Assembly (NCBI RefSeq): GCF_002260525.1
Contig: NZ_MRYI01000001.1
Span: 186,001-250,000 of the forward strand
Source: Hahella sp. CCB-MM4
GTDB lineage: Bacteria; Pseudomonadota; Gammaproteobacteria; Pseudomonadales; Oleiphilaceae
DNA length: 64,000 nucleotides
Direction: 5' to 3'
Part shown: positions 1 to 7,547 of the stretch, one piece after another
How the letters are laid out: each line of letters opens with the position of its first letter
Position numbering within the stretch: position 1 is the first letter of the stretch
The notes under the pieces: generated by a model
The model's input: only the letters and a program-made list of their open reading frames with translations
Database searches by the model: none
What the model was told of the DNA's origin: nothing
Program-made: the position numbers and the translations under genes

Positions 1-89
1 TAGGTAACCTGGCCTGAAATTGATGTTGCGAGGGTTTCAGCATACCGGCTCTTTCCGGATTTTACACCCCCTAGCACTAACGCTTTCAT
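1..89 (-). CDS. cobU: Adenosylcobinamide kinase/guanylyltransferase CobU (5' end only, runs off window)
   Basis: Reading leftwards from the ATG at 87-89, the translation begins [18 protein letters not shown], which carries the P-loop GGVKSGKS and the SRYAE continuation typical of CobU/CobP. This bifunctional enzyme phosphorylates adenosylcobinamide and transfers GMP to it in the nucleotide loop assembly of cobalamin. Only about 29 residues lie inside the window. Its start codon overlaps the cobQ stop (TAATG), so translation is probably coupled to cobQ. The cobalamin cluster evidently continues to the left of the window. Confidence 0.88.
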   Translation of the reverse strand, partial: MKALVLGGVKSGKSRYAETLATSISGQVT

Positions 90-1585
90 TAACGGCTCTC
101 CGTAGTGGCCATACCATTATTTAAGGCAATGACTTCCCCAGACACCAAAGAAAGAATCTTCTCCATTGCTAACGATGATTCAATCGAATCAGCCAGGCGA
201 TCTATCTGTTGCTCACGCATGGCGGCATAATCCAAAGCTTTCGCCTCTTTCAGTCCAGCCCACTTTAGCCAGGCATTCAATGCCGCCGGACGTTCGAACA
301 ATCCATGCCAATAGGTTCCTGCAACTGACTGATCCTGATTGAATGCTCCATCGGCTCCATTCTCCCCCAGAATAACGGGGCTCTTCAGGTCTGCGCCGAA
401 GGTTTCACCCACATGAATCTCGTACCCCTGAACTTCGGCATCAACAAAGGAAAGACGGCCCTGTCGGTTATGCAATTGCTTGTTTTGCTGCAACAGGGTT
501 TCGCAGTCTAACCAGCCAAGTCCTGACGTTTCTCCTGGACATCCTTCTACACCAGCGGGATCGCGAATCACATTTCCCAGCATTTGAAATCCACCACAAA
601 TTCCCAGAACCTTCCCTCCCAGCCGGATATGTCGCTGAATGGCCTCATCCCAGCCCTGACGTCTCAACCAGTCGAGGTCGTCCCGCACAGATTTGCTGCC
701 CGGAAGTATGATGAGATCGGCACCTGGAATCTGATCATCCGGTCCGATGAACCGAAAATCCACTTGAGGGTGCAGGCGTAAAGGATCAAAGTCGGTATGG
801 TTACTGATTCTGGGCAGAGCAGGAACAACCACCCTCAATGCGCCATGTTCTGAAGAATTTTGGGCCTCCCTTGGCAGAGCATCTTCAGCGTCGAGATGCA
901 GTCCTTGAAGGTAGGGCAATACACCAAGCACAGGTTTCCCAGTGTATTCCTCCAACCAGTCCAGTCCGGGTTTAAGCAGAGAGATATCACCACGGAACCG
1001 GTTAATGACAAAGCCTTTGATACGTGCCTGCTCACTTTCGCTGAGTAATGCCAATGTCCCAACCAAGTGCGCAAATACGCCACCTTTATCGATATCAGCC
1101 ACCAGAATCACAGGACAATCTACCGCCTCGGCAAATCCCATGTTGGCAATATCATTGTCGCGCAGATTGATTTCTGCAGGGGATCCCGCCCCCTCCACCA
1201 GCATAACCTGATACTGCTGCCGCAGACGCTGGTGCGACTCTAACACCGCATCCATGGCCACAGTCTTGTATTGGTGGTAAGACGTAGCCGTCATATTGCC
1301 GCGGGCCTGACCGTGAATAATGACCTGAGCACCAATGTCCGTATTTGGCTTTAACAAAACGGGATTCATGTCCGTATGAGGCTCTAGACCGCAAGCCTGC
1401 GCCTGCAGCGCCTGAGCACGCCCGATTTCTCCTCCGTCAGAGGTGACCGCACTGTTAAGCGCCATATTCTGGGGTTTGAAAGGCGCAACCGATATCCCCC
1501 GACGCTTCAGGCACCGGCACAAGCCGGCAACCAGGGTACTTTTACCGGCGTCAGAGGTGGTGCCCTGGACCATTAGGGTTGGCAT
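89..1585 (-). CDS. cobQ: Cobyric acid synthase CobQ
   Basis: A 498-residue protein, the usual length for CobQ/CbiP, which amidates adenosylcobyrinic acid a,c-diamide at four side chains using glutamine and ATP. The N-terminal dethiobiotin-synthetase-like ATPase domain shows the P-loop GTTSDAGKS at residues 8-16 and the motif [10 protein letters not shown]. The C-terminal class I glutamine amidotransferase domain has the nucleophile in GICGG (Cys330) and the catalytic His427 in YWHGLFE. It is followed with a one-base overlap by cobU and preceded by btuB 25 bases upstream, suggesting one transcript under the cobalamin riboswitch at 3605-3804. Nothing appears missing. Confidence 0.96.
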   Translation of the reverse strand: MPTLMVQGTTSDAGKSTLVAGLCRCLKRRGISVAPFKPQNMALNSAVTSDGGEIGRAQALQAQACGLEPHTDMNPVLLKPNTDIGAQVIIHGQARGNMTATSYHQYKTVAMDAVLESHQRLRQQYQVMLVEGAGSPAEINLRDNDIANMGFAEAVDCPVILVADIDKGGVFAHLVGTLALLSESEQARIKGFVINRFRGDISLLKPGLDWLEEYTGKPVLGVLPYLQGLHLDAEDALPREAQNSSEHGALRVVVPALPRISNHTDFDPLRLHPQVDFRFIGPDDQIPGADLIILPGSKSVRDDLDWLRRQGWDEAIQRHIRLGGKVLGICGGFQMLGNVIRDPAGVEGCPGETSGLGWLDCETLLQQNKQLHNRQGRLSFVDAEVQGYEIHVGETFGADLKSPVILGENGADGAFNQDQSVAGTYWHGLFERPAALNAWLKWAGLKEAKALDYAAMREQQIDRLADSIESSLAMEKILSLVSGEVIALNNGMATTESR

Positions 1586-1610
1586 ATCAATTTCCCATCA
1601 GGATATCTAT

Positions 1611-3509
1611 TTATTTGGGCTCATATCTTATGGTCAGGTAGAAACTGGTTCCCGGCTGATTATAGAAAGAAGCTGTTTCATACTCTGTATCAAATAGATT
1701 TTCTACTCTTCCCTGAAGCCACCAGGATGATGCCATTTCATACTGAGCCCGAAGATCGACGGTCTGGTATGCCCCCAACTCACGAGTATTCGCTAAATCA
1801 TCATATGACCTACCCGCGGCATATATAGATGCCCCTGCAGACCATCCAGACTGAAGATAGTCCAGATCTATTCTTCCGCTTCTCTCAGGGCGACGTACCA
1901 ATTGCTTACCTTCATTGGCCCCGTTTGATTCATTTCGAGGTGACTGAATAGTTAAATCCAGTCCAAGCTGCCAACTCTCAAGTATCCTTTGATCAACTAC
2001 AATTTCTATTCCAGTAATTTTCGCTTCATCAACATTGGCAGGTGTGAAAGAAGCATCATAGCCAATTAACTCATCCACTAGAGTATTAAAGTAGCTTACA
2101 GACCATTGCGTAGCGACATATTGTCCGCGGAAGCCAAACTCAATTGTTTCAGACTCTTCTGGCTGAAGTTCCGGGTTACCGAAACCGGGATAATACAATT
2201 GGTTGAAAGTAGGGGCTTTAAATGCAGTGCCGTAACTGGCGACAAATCTAAAACCATCAGCGATGGTTAACCCGTATCCGAAACCTCCGGTAACCTGATC
2301 GCCAAACTGTTCGTTATCATCGTGCCGTAGGCTTAACTCAAAATCATGAATATCCAGAGACATTAAATACTGGAGATACCCACCATAATTTTCCCTCCTT
2401 GTTTCTGCAAACTGGTCACTATCATCAATGATAGAATCAAAGTTCTGGTCACCATAGGTATGGATCTTGTCTCTTTGATAGTCAGCTCCCAAGGTCAGAG
2501 TGTCACGATCAAACAATATAAAATCTGTCTGTAGTCCTGCCGTATCCCGTGTTGTGTCTAGCGTACTGGCGAAACTGTCATTCAGATAATTATCTGAATT
2601 GTCATCACTTCGTCCTAGCGTTAGATTTACCCTCCATGTATCGGTAAGTACCACGGTGGAGTGCACCCCCAAAATCTCTTGTAGAGTTTCAGAGTTATTT
2701 TGAAAAGAGCCATCAAACTCTGTTTCGTTATCGCTTCTTAAACCACTAACAGAAATTTCGGAACCATTTTCAAACTGGTATCCGATACGCAAACTCCCAG
2801 AAAGATTTTCATATCCATCCTTATCCGGTTCATCCACGTAGCAACCAGCAAACTCGGTGCCTGCTTCAGCTTGGCACGAATCAATTCCCCCTGAATTCAC
2901 CCCGCTAACAGAAATGCTATAAAAGAAATGATCTCCGCCCCCTGACAAACCAGCAGAAGCCTCATACGTATCATGACTACCTGCTGTAACACTGATGGTA
3001 GGTTTCAGATCCCCCCCACCTCGACGGGTAAATATCTGAATGACACCTCCAATAGCCTCTGACCCGTATAGACTGGAGCGGGGGCCTCGAACGATCTCAA
3101 TCCTTTCAATCTGATCGATGGGAAAATCTTGAAATGGCACGGATCCGGATGTTGCGGAACCCACTTTTACGCCATCCACTAACACCAGGATGTGATCAGA
3201 GTTAGTGCCGCGCATAAACAATGAAGTGTTTTGGCCACGCCCGCCGTTATTCACAAAATGCAGACCAGCTTCTCCTTTCAACAGATCCTGAAGAGAACGG
3301 GCCTGTCTTTGAAGAATTTCCTCTCGCGTTAATACGCGAACAGTAGAAATAGATTCGTTAGCTGTTTGCGCCGTCCTTGTCGCCGTAACCACAACCGGGT
3401 CTGTAGTTGTAGCCCATAAAACCGGGCTAAAAGTAGCCAGGGCAATGGGAAACATAATTGGTAAAGTCCCTACGGGAAGCTTAGTTACTAAATGAGACTG
3501 GGAAGACAT
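1611..3509 (-). CDS. btuB: TonB-dependent vitamin B12 outer-membrane receptor BtuB
   Basis: About 632 residues. A signal peptide ends near LWA, followed by a TonB box (DPVVVTATR), a plug domain with typical segments (LLKGEAGLHFVNNGGRGQN, FMRGTNSDHILVLVDGVKV, IERIEIVRGPRSSLYGSEAI) and a long beta-barrel. It should import cobalamins or corrinoids in a TonB-dependent way. Assignment as BtuB rests on receptor similarity plus the cobalamin riboswitch just upstream and cobQ/cobU downstream. The frame stays open ten codons further upstream, but the ATG at 3507-3509 gives a normal signal peptide start. Confidence 0.92.
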   Translation of the reverse strand: MSSQSHLVTKLPVGTLPIMFPIALATFSPVLWATTTDPVVVTATRTAQTANESISTVRVLTREEILQRQARSLQDLLKGEAGLHFVNNGGRGQNTSLFMRGTNSDHILVLVDGVKVGSATSGSVPFQDFPIDQIERIEIVRGPRSSLYGSEAIGGVIQIFTRRGGGDLKPTISVTAGSHDTYEASAGLSGGGDHFFYSISVSGVNSGGIDSCQAEAGTEFAGCYVDEPDKDGYENLSGSLRIGYQFENGSEISVSGLRSDNETEFDGSFQNNSETLQEILGVHSTVVLTDTWRVNLTLGRSDDNSDNYLNDSFASTLDTTRDTAGLQTDFILFDRDTLTLGADYQRDKIHTYGDQNFDSIIDDSDQFAETRRENYGGYLQYLMSLDIHDFELSLRHDDNEQFGDQVTGGFGYGLTIADGFRFVASYGTAFKAPTFNQLYYPGFGNPELQPEESETIEFGFRGQYVATQWSVSYFNTLVDELIGYDASFTPANVDEAKITGIEIVVDQRILESWQLGLDLTIQSPRNESNGANEGKQLVRRPERSGRIDLDYLQSGWSAGASIYAAGRSYDDLANTRELGAYQTVDLRAQYEMASSWWLQGRVENLFDTEYETASFYNQPGTSFYLTIRYEPK

Positions 3510-3604
3510 GGATACTCCGGTTCGCGCCCGCCCGCGCATGGCTTACAAGTTTGGCGTATAAGCGAGAGGAGATTGGAGACCGAAGAAGTCTGAGGTCATC
3601 CTTG

Positions 3605-3804
3605 CAAAGCCCTCCGCAATGCCGGTTTATGTCCCAGGCCGGTCTCCGGGCTCACGAGTGGACAATCTCCAGACAACACCTTCCCATGCGCGAACACAGT
3701 GGTATTTCGTTGTCTTTTTCTCGTTTACCGTTGCGGGGGCAGCGTCGGGCTTTCACCGACTTCCCGTTTCATTCCCTAATGAACAATTGTTAAGGAACAC
3801 CTGT
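3605..3804 (-). promoter_or_regulatory. Cobalamin (AdoCbl-type) riboswitch leader of btuB
   Basis: On the minus strand the leader shows the conserved landmarks of the cobalamin riboswitch: a 5' GGTGTTCCTTAAC, the GGGAAGTCGGTGAAAGCCCG block, CTGCCCCCGCAACGG, and the B12 box GCATGGGAAGG, followed by GAGCCCGGAGACC and GCATTGCGGAGG near the 3' end. It lies about 100 bases before the btuB start and probably represses the btuB-cobQ-cobU transcript when adenosylcobalamin is plentiful. The exact ends are judged by eye. An open frame on the plus strand crossing this region is not a gene. Confidence 0.95.
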
Positions 3805-3882
3805 GACGCCGCGTAAACTAAGGGGGAAGAAGGGTAAAGTCAAGGTCAGGAATTAACCAGAAAACTTGGGTTCAGTTGTGAC

Positions 3883-3896
3883 TTGAAATAAATCAA
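3883..3896. promoter_or_regulatory. Possible Anr/FNR box upstream of the cobalamin leader
   Basis: TTGAAATAAATCAA matches the FNR/Anr consensus TTGATNNNNATCAA at 9 of 10 defined positions. It sits about 80 bases before the riboswitch 5' end, in the non-coding stretch 3805-3951 between the leader and the VOC gene. Oxygen-responsive control of corrinoid uptake is conceivable, but this is a single site seen by eye and no transcription start is known. Confidence 0.4.
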
Positions 3897-3951
3897 GGGG
3901 TTAATGATATCCTGTCAGGATTCAATCTCCCCTTGTATAGGACATCCAGGC

Positions 3952-4374
3952 TCAGGAACCGTATATTTTCGCAGCCAGCTCCATGTCCCAATAGGTCGCT
4001 TCGATCTTGTGGCCATCAGGGTCTCGTACAAAACAACCATAATAGGGCTCGCCATAATGTGGACGGGGTCCCGGCTCTCCTTCTCCGCTAGCTCCGGCGT
4101 CCACCGCGGCTTGGTAGAATGCATCCACCCGCTCTTTGCTGGGTACCATGAATCCAATATGAAAGCCGTTTCCTACGGTAGCCGGCTCGCCATTGAGAGG
4201 TGTCTGCAACCAGAATTCAGGATATTGTTTGCCATAGGCGATGGACCCGGGGTGCTCCATGATTCTTCTGCAGCCAATAGCCCCCAGCACTTTATCGTAA
4301 AAAGCGGCGGCCTTTTCAAACTGGTTTGTGCCTATCGAAACATGGGAAATAATGCTTGGACTATCGTCGCTCAT
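3952..4374 (-). CDS. VOC-family (glyoxalase/bleomycin resistance-like) protein
   Basis: A 140-residue single-domain protein of the vicinal oxygen chelate superfamily. The paired beta-alpha-beta halves are visible: ISHVSIGTNQFEKAAAFYDKV at the start and the C-terminal YYGCFVRDPDGHKIEATYW, with the metal-ligand type His near the N-terminus and Glu in KIEA. Proteins with this arrangement are usually metal-dependent lyases, dioxygenases or binding proteins; the substrate cannot be told. A clear ribosome site (AGAGGAG) precedes the ATG. It stands alone, 120 bases downstream of the acetyltransferase. Confidence 0.85.
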   Translation of the reverse strand: MSDDSPSIISHVSIGTNQFEKAAAFYDKVLGAIGCRRIMEHPGSIAYGKQYPEFWLQTPLNGEPATVGNGFHIGFMVPSKERVDAFYQAAVDAGASGEGEPGPRPHYGEPYYGCFVRDPDGHKIEATYWDMELAAKIYGS

Positions 4375-4497
4375 AATATAGCTCCTCTACTCAGAATGGA
4401 TATGAATTCCCATGGGCGACCAGCATTGACTCCGGCAACAGCAGGAGACCACCCTTGGACGGAGTAAAGTATACGACTACCTCCTGACAGCATTCTG

Positions 4498-5013
4498 TCA
4501 GTAGGAATGAAGGTCCAGCGCTAAAAGTGACACTCTCTTTTTGCCGCCTTCAGTATCCTGCTGCCCAACTTCGTCAAAACCCAGCCTCGCGTGAAAATCC
4601 AGCGAATTCTGGTTCAGCGGGCGCAGATTAACTTCACACCCCAATATTGAAGCATCGACAGGATTTCTCTCAGCAACCGCCTGATAAAGTCGACGACCCA
4701 GCCCCCTTCCCTGAAACTCGGGAGCAACAACGATCCGGTCAACGTAAAGAAAGCGTTCATAATTGTCAGAGAACCAACGATAGTTCAGGCTCTGATAATC
4801 AAGCCCGGGCAGCATGGCGACGATAAAACCGGCAATGTTGTCTTCTTCACGAGCGATACCGGTAAAGTAGGACTGTTTTAACAAATCTCGAAGCTCTTGG
4901 GAGTCCAGCTCTCCCACATGCGGAACTTCAGCCTGATTCATGGTCAGCAGACGGTCCAGGTCCTGGGTGGTAATCTCATTCTCGATGAGTGGCGTAATAA
5001 AAATCTCTGCCAT
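4498..5013 (-). CDS. GNAT-family N-acetyltransferase
   Basis: 171 residues. The acetyl-CoA binding signature of GNAT proteins is present around residues 90-115: VDRIVVAPEFQGRGLGRRLY, with the R/Q-x-x-G-x-G/A loop as QGRGLG. The C-terminal part (NQNSLDFHARLGFDEVG) matches the usual motif B region. The acceptor substrate is unknown. AAGGA lies eight bases before the ATG. A short inverted repeat (CTGACAG/CTGTCAG, 4484-4501) overlaps its stop codon. Confidence 0.85.
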   Translation of the reverse strand: MAEIFITPLIENEITTQDLDRLLTMNQAEVPHVGELDSQELRDLLKQSYFTGIAREEDNIAGFIVAMLPGLDYQSLNYRWFSDNYERFLYVDRIVVAPEFQGRGLGRRLYQAVAERNPVDASILGCEVNLRPLNQNSLDFHARLGFDEVGQQDTEGGKKRVSLLALDLHSY

Positions 5014-5047
5014 GAACAGCTTCCTTAGAAATCATTATTGAGGGTCA

Positions 5048-6289
5048 TCAGGCATATATCAGGTCCATCATTTCATGAGCCCAGACACCTGCCTGATGAT
5101 AGGCTTCAAACACATCCTGATACAGGTCAAAGGGTAGCTCGTTCAGCGAGTCCCAATCCCGTTGCTCGATCATTTCGATCTGGCCGAGCAGCTTGCCCAT
5201 AGGGCCCTCACCTGTCAACAAAGCTTTCATCACTTCCGGCGCAACACTGATCTGCTCCAACAGCACAGACTTGTCGGCTTCCAATAGCAGATCTATTCCT
5301 GACAGCATTCCTGCCATGAAATATTGCTCAGGGGACGGTTCATCTCTCATATCAGCGAAAGACTCACACGCCCGTGCTCGGGTCAGGAGTATCCGGACCA
5401 GTTCAGTCTTCTGCTCGCCAGAGGAAGCCAGCATGATGAGCATGGTCCATTTCCTGAGTTGGTTCAGCCCCAACAGGACCAGCGCCTCGCGAATCGTTTC
5501 AATATTACGGTGGAGCTTGCATGCCGGGCTGTTGAGTATCCGTAGCACCTGATACACAAGCTTGGGCTCTCTGGATACGGCCTGGGAGATGTCCTCAAGA
5601 GAAGAGTGCTGGGATTGAATCTGACGCAATACCTGCATCAGCCCCTGAATACTGGGCTGGACGGTCTTACCGAAGACCTTATCCGGCCGCGCAAGATAAT
5701 ACCCCTGGAATAATTTGAATCCCAATTCCCTGCATTGACGATAAACCTCAGGGGTTTCCACTTTCTCGGCAACCAGTTCAAACGGAAACTGCGCCAGACG
5801 ATTCACTGAGTCTATAAGCTTTTCCGAGTCCAGTTTAGAGACATCAACTTTGACGTGGTCGAGATAGGGAAACAGGGCAATATCGGTTTTCGCCGGATGA
5901 TAGCCATCCAATGCAAAGCGATAACCTCTTTTGCTTAAATCAGCCAGCGTTAATAGCAAAGAGTCGGTGACAACAGTATCGTGAACCAGTTCCAGTATAA
6001 CGGCTTCAGGGCTCACCGGCAGGAAAGATTCGGAATCAAGAAAATCTGCCGTAATATTAATGAAGAGTGGTTGTTGAAAGGTGTCAAATTGAGCACTGAT
6101 ACTTGCACAAAGGTTCACCACCACCTGGCTGGTTGCTTTCTCTCCGCCGAAAACCTCTGCGCTTAGTCCATCAGCATTACGAAATAACAATTCATAGCCG
6201 AACAATCTGTGGTTGTCGTCATAAATTGGCTGGCGCGCCATCAGAATATCCAGCGAAGATGACTCTGCCATTGTTGACTGAACTTCCAT
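5048..6289 (-). CDS. EAL-HDOD domain protein with degenerate EAL (YuxH-like)
   Basis: About 413 residues. Residues 10-200 form an EAL domain starting LMARQPIYDDNHRLFGYELL, but the catalytic motifs are altered: YELLF replaces the EAL signature, LELV replaces the ExxE-type metal site and ALDGYHPA replaces DDFGTG, so cyclic-di-GMP hydrolysis is unlikely. Residues 205-400 form an HDOD domain (LVYQVLRILNSPACKLHRNIETI, EALVLLGLNQLRKW). Such proteins are signalling adaptors, often of motility or biofilm circuits; the partner is unknown. Two adjacent ATGs exist; the second has the better distance from AGGAGG. Confidence 0.88.
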   Translation of the reverse strand: MEVQSTMAESSSLDILMARQPIYDDNHRLFGYELLFRNADGLSAEVFGGEKATSQVVVNLCASISAQFDTFQQPLFINITADFLDSESFLPVSPEAVILELVHDTVVTDSLLLTLADLSKRGYRFALDGYHPAKTDIALFPYLDHVKVDVSKLDSEKLIDSVNRLAQFPFELVAEKVETPEVYRQCRELGFKLFQGYYLARPDKVFGKTVQPSIQGLMQVLRQIQSQHSSLEDISQAVSREPKLVYQVLRILNSPACKLHRNIETIREALVLLGLNQLRKWTMLIMLASSGEQKTELVRILLTRARACESFADMRDEPSPEQYFMAGMLSGIDLLLEADKSVLLEQISVAPEVMKALLTGEGPMGKLLGQIEMIEQRDWDSLNELPFDLYQDVFEAYHQAGVWAHEMMDLIYA

Positions 6290-6573
6290 CATCTCCTCCT
6301 ATTCAATAACTGATATTTTTATCTCCTATTACAGGCTAATGCAAGGTGGACAACGGCACTGAGAAGCGTTTAAATCATGGGTATGTGAAGTGAGTCGCCA
6401 CAATTTATGGCCCGGCAGGAAATATCCTTCCGACCTCATAGTTACAATGACATACCGCCAAAAGCGAACGTCATGGACTTTACAAGAATGCCAGGACCTT
6501 ATCCGGTCACCGGCGCATAACATAGTCATTTCCGCACGAGGATTTACCCATCCGGTGCGTCGAGGTAATTAAT

Positions 6574-7407
6574 ATGGGCAATAGTGCAAACAATAGAGTG
6601 ATCGAAGCCGTTCCCGGCTCCAAGTACACGGCGAAAACGCCGGATGAAAATGGCCTGATTCAATATACCCCTGAAGAAGACTCTGTCTGGCAGGACCTTA
6701 TACAACGCCAGCAACCTGCGGTTCAGGGCGTTGCCTGCAATGAATTTCTTCACGGCATGGACCTCCTGAAGCTCCCCCAGGATCGTATCCCTCAGCTTCA
6801 CGAAGTCTCTGAGCCCCTAGACCATGCAACAGGTTGGGGAGCTGCCGCAGTTCCAGCCTTGATACCCTTTATTACTTTCTGCGATCTGTTAGCAAATAAA
6901 AAGTTTCCCTGCGCCACCTTTATCCGTAAAAGAGAGGAGCTGGATTATCTGGAAGAGCCCGATATATTCCATGAAGTATTCGGCCACTGCACCATGCTGA
7001 CCAACCCATGTTTCGCCGAATTTACAGAGACTTATGGAAAGCTTGGTCTTGAAGCGGGAGAGGCTGAGAGAACGTTTCTCGAAAGGCTTTACTGGTTCAC
7101 GGTCGAGTTTGGTCTGCTACAGACTCCTGAAGGAATTCGGGTCTATGGAGGCGGTATACTCTCCTCCATTGGCGAAACCCAGTATGCCTGCAGCAACAAG
7201 CCAGAGTTACGCCCCTTCAACCTGGTGGACGTTTTCAGGACGCCTTACAGAATTGATATCATGCAACCGATTTACTATGTCCTTGAAGACATTGAAGATT
7301 TGTTCAAGGTAGCCCATATGGACCTGTTCTCAGCCATGAAAAAAGCTCAGGAGTTGGGAATGTTCGACCCGGCATTTCCTCCTAAAGAGGATTTAAAATC
7401 GGCCTGA
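6574..7407 (+). CDS. phhA: Phenylalanine 4-monooxygenase
   Basis: 277 residues, normal for the bacterial single-domain enzyme that hydroxylates phenylalanine to tyrosine with tetrahydropterin and iron. The iron ligands are visible: His133 and His138 in HEVFGH and Glu178 in WFTVEFG, with the same 5- and 45-residue spacing as in the animal enzyme. GAGGT precedes the ATG. No pterin carbinolamine dehydratase (phhB) or TyrR/PhhR-type regulator is adjacent, unlike the Pseudomonas operon, so it appears to be a single-gene unit. It is followed by a CAGAAA tandem repeat and a terminator. Confidence 0.96.
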   Translation: MGNSANNRVIEAVPGSKYTAKTPDENGLIQYTPEEDSVWQDLIQRQQPAVQGVACNEFLHGMDLLKLPQDRIPQLHEVSEPLDHATGWGAAAVPALIPFITFCDLLANKKFPCATFIRKREELDYLEEPDIFHEVFGHCTMLTNPCFAEFTETYGKLGLEAGEAERTFLERLYWFTVEFGLLQTPEGIRVYGGGILSSIGETQYACSNKPELRPFNLVDVFRTPYRIDIMQPIYYVLEDIEDLFKVAHMDLFSAMKKAQELGMFDPAFPPKEDLKSA

Positions 7408-7432
7408 GAGTCTTCTGAAAGCTGAGCTGATC

Positions 7433-7480
7433 CAGAAACAGAAACAGAAACAGAAACAGAAACAGAAACAGAAACAGAAA
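7433..7480 (+). repeat. Hexanucleotide tandem repeat (CAGAAA)x8
   Basis: Eight perfect head-to-tail copies of CAGAAA fill 48 bases, starting 25 bases after the phhA stop and ending just before a hairpin terminator. Perfect short repeats expand and contract by replication slippage, so this is a likely length-variable locus between strains. It is not inside a gene, so an effect could only be on the phhA 3' untranslated region. Confidence 0.95.
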
Positions 7481-7488
7481 GACAAAAT

Positions 7489-7522
7489 AAAGGCATCTCC
7501 CTGCAAAGTGAGATGCCTTTTT
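7489..7522 (+). terminator. Rho-independent terminator after phhA
   Basis: An 11-bp perfect stem AAAGGCATCTC / GAGATGCCTTT with a ten-base loop, ending in a T run on the plus strand and an A run at its left foot, so it could stop transcription from both phhA and the convergent TRAP operon. Confidence 0.9.
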
Positions 7523-7547
7523 AACGCTAGTGCCTAACCGGCTTTAT

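Noticed and set aside
3551-3816. Plus-strand reading frames across the riboswitch
   Set aside because: They lie inside a recognised structured leader of the opposite strand and show no protein-like features.
6345-6380. Sigma-54 promoter before phhA (GGCACTGAGAAGC)
   Set aside because: GG and GC are nine rather than ten bases apart, which abolishes sigma-54 recognition.
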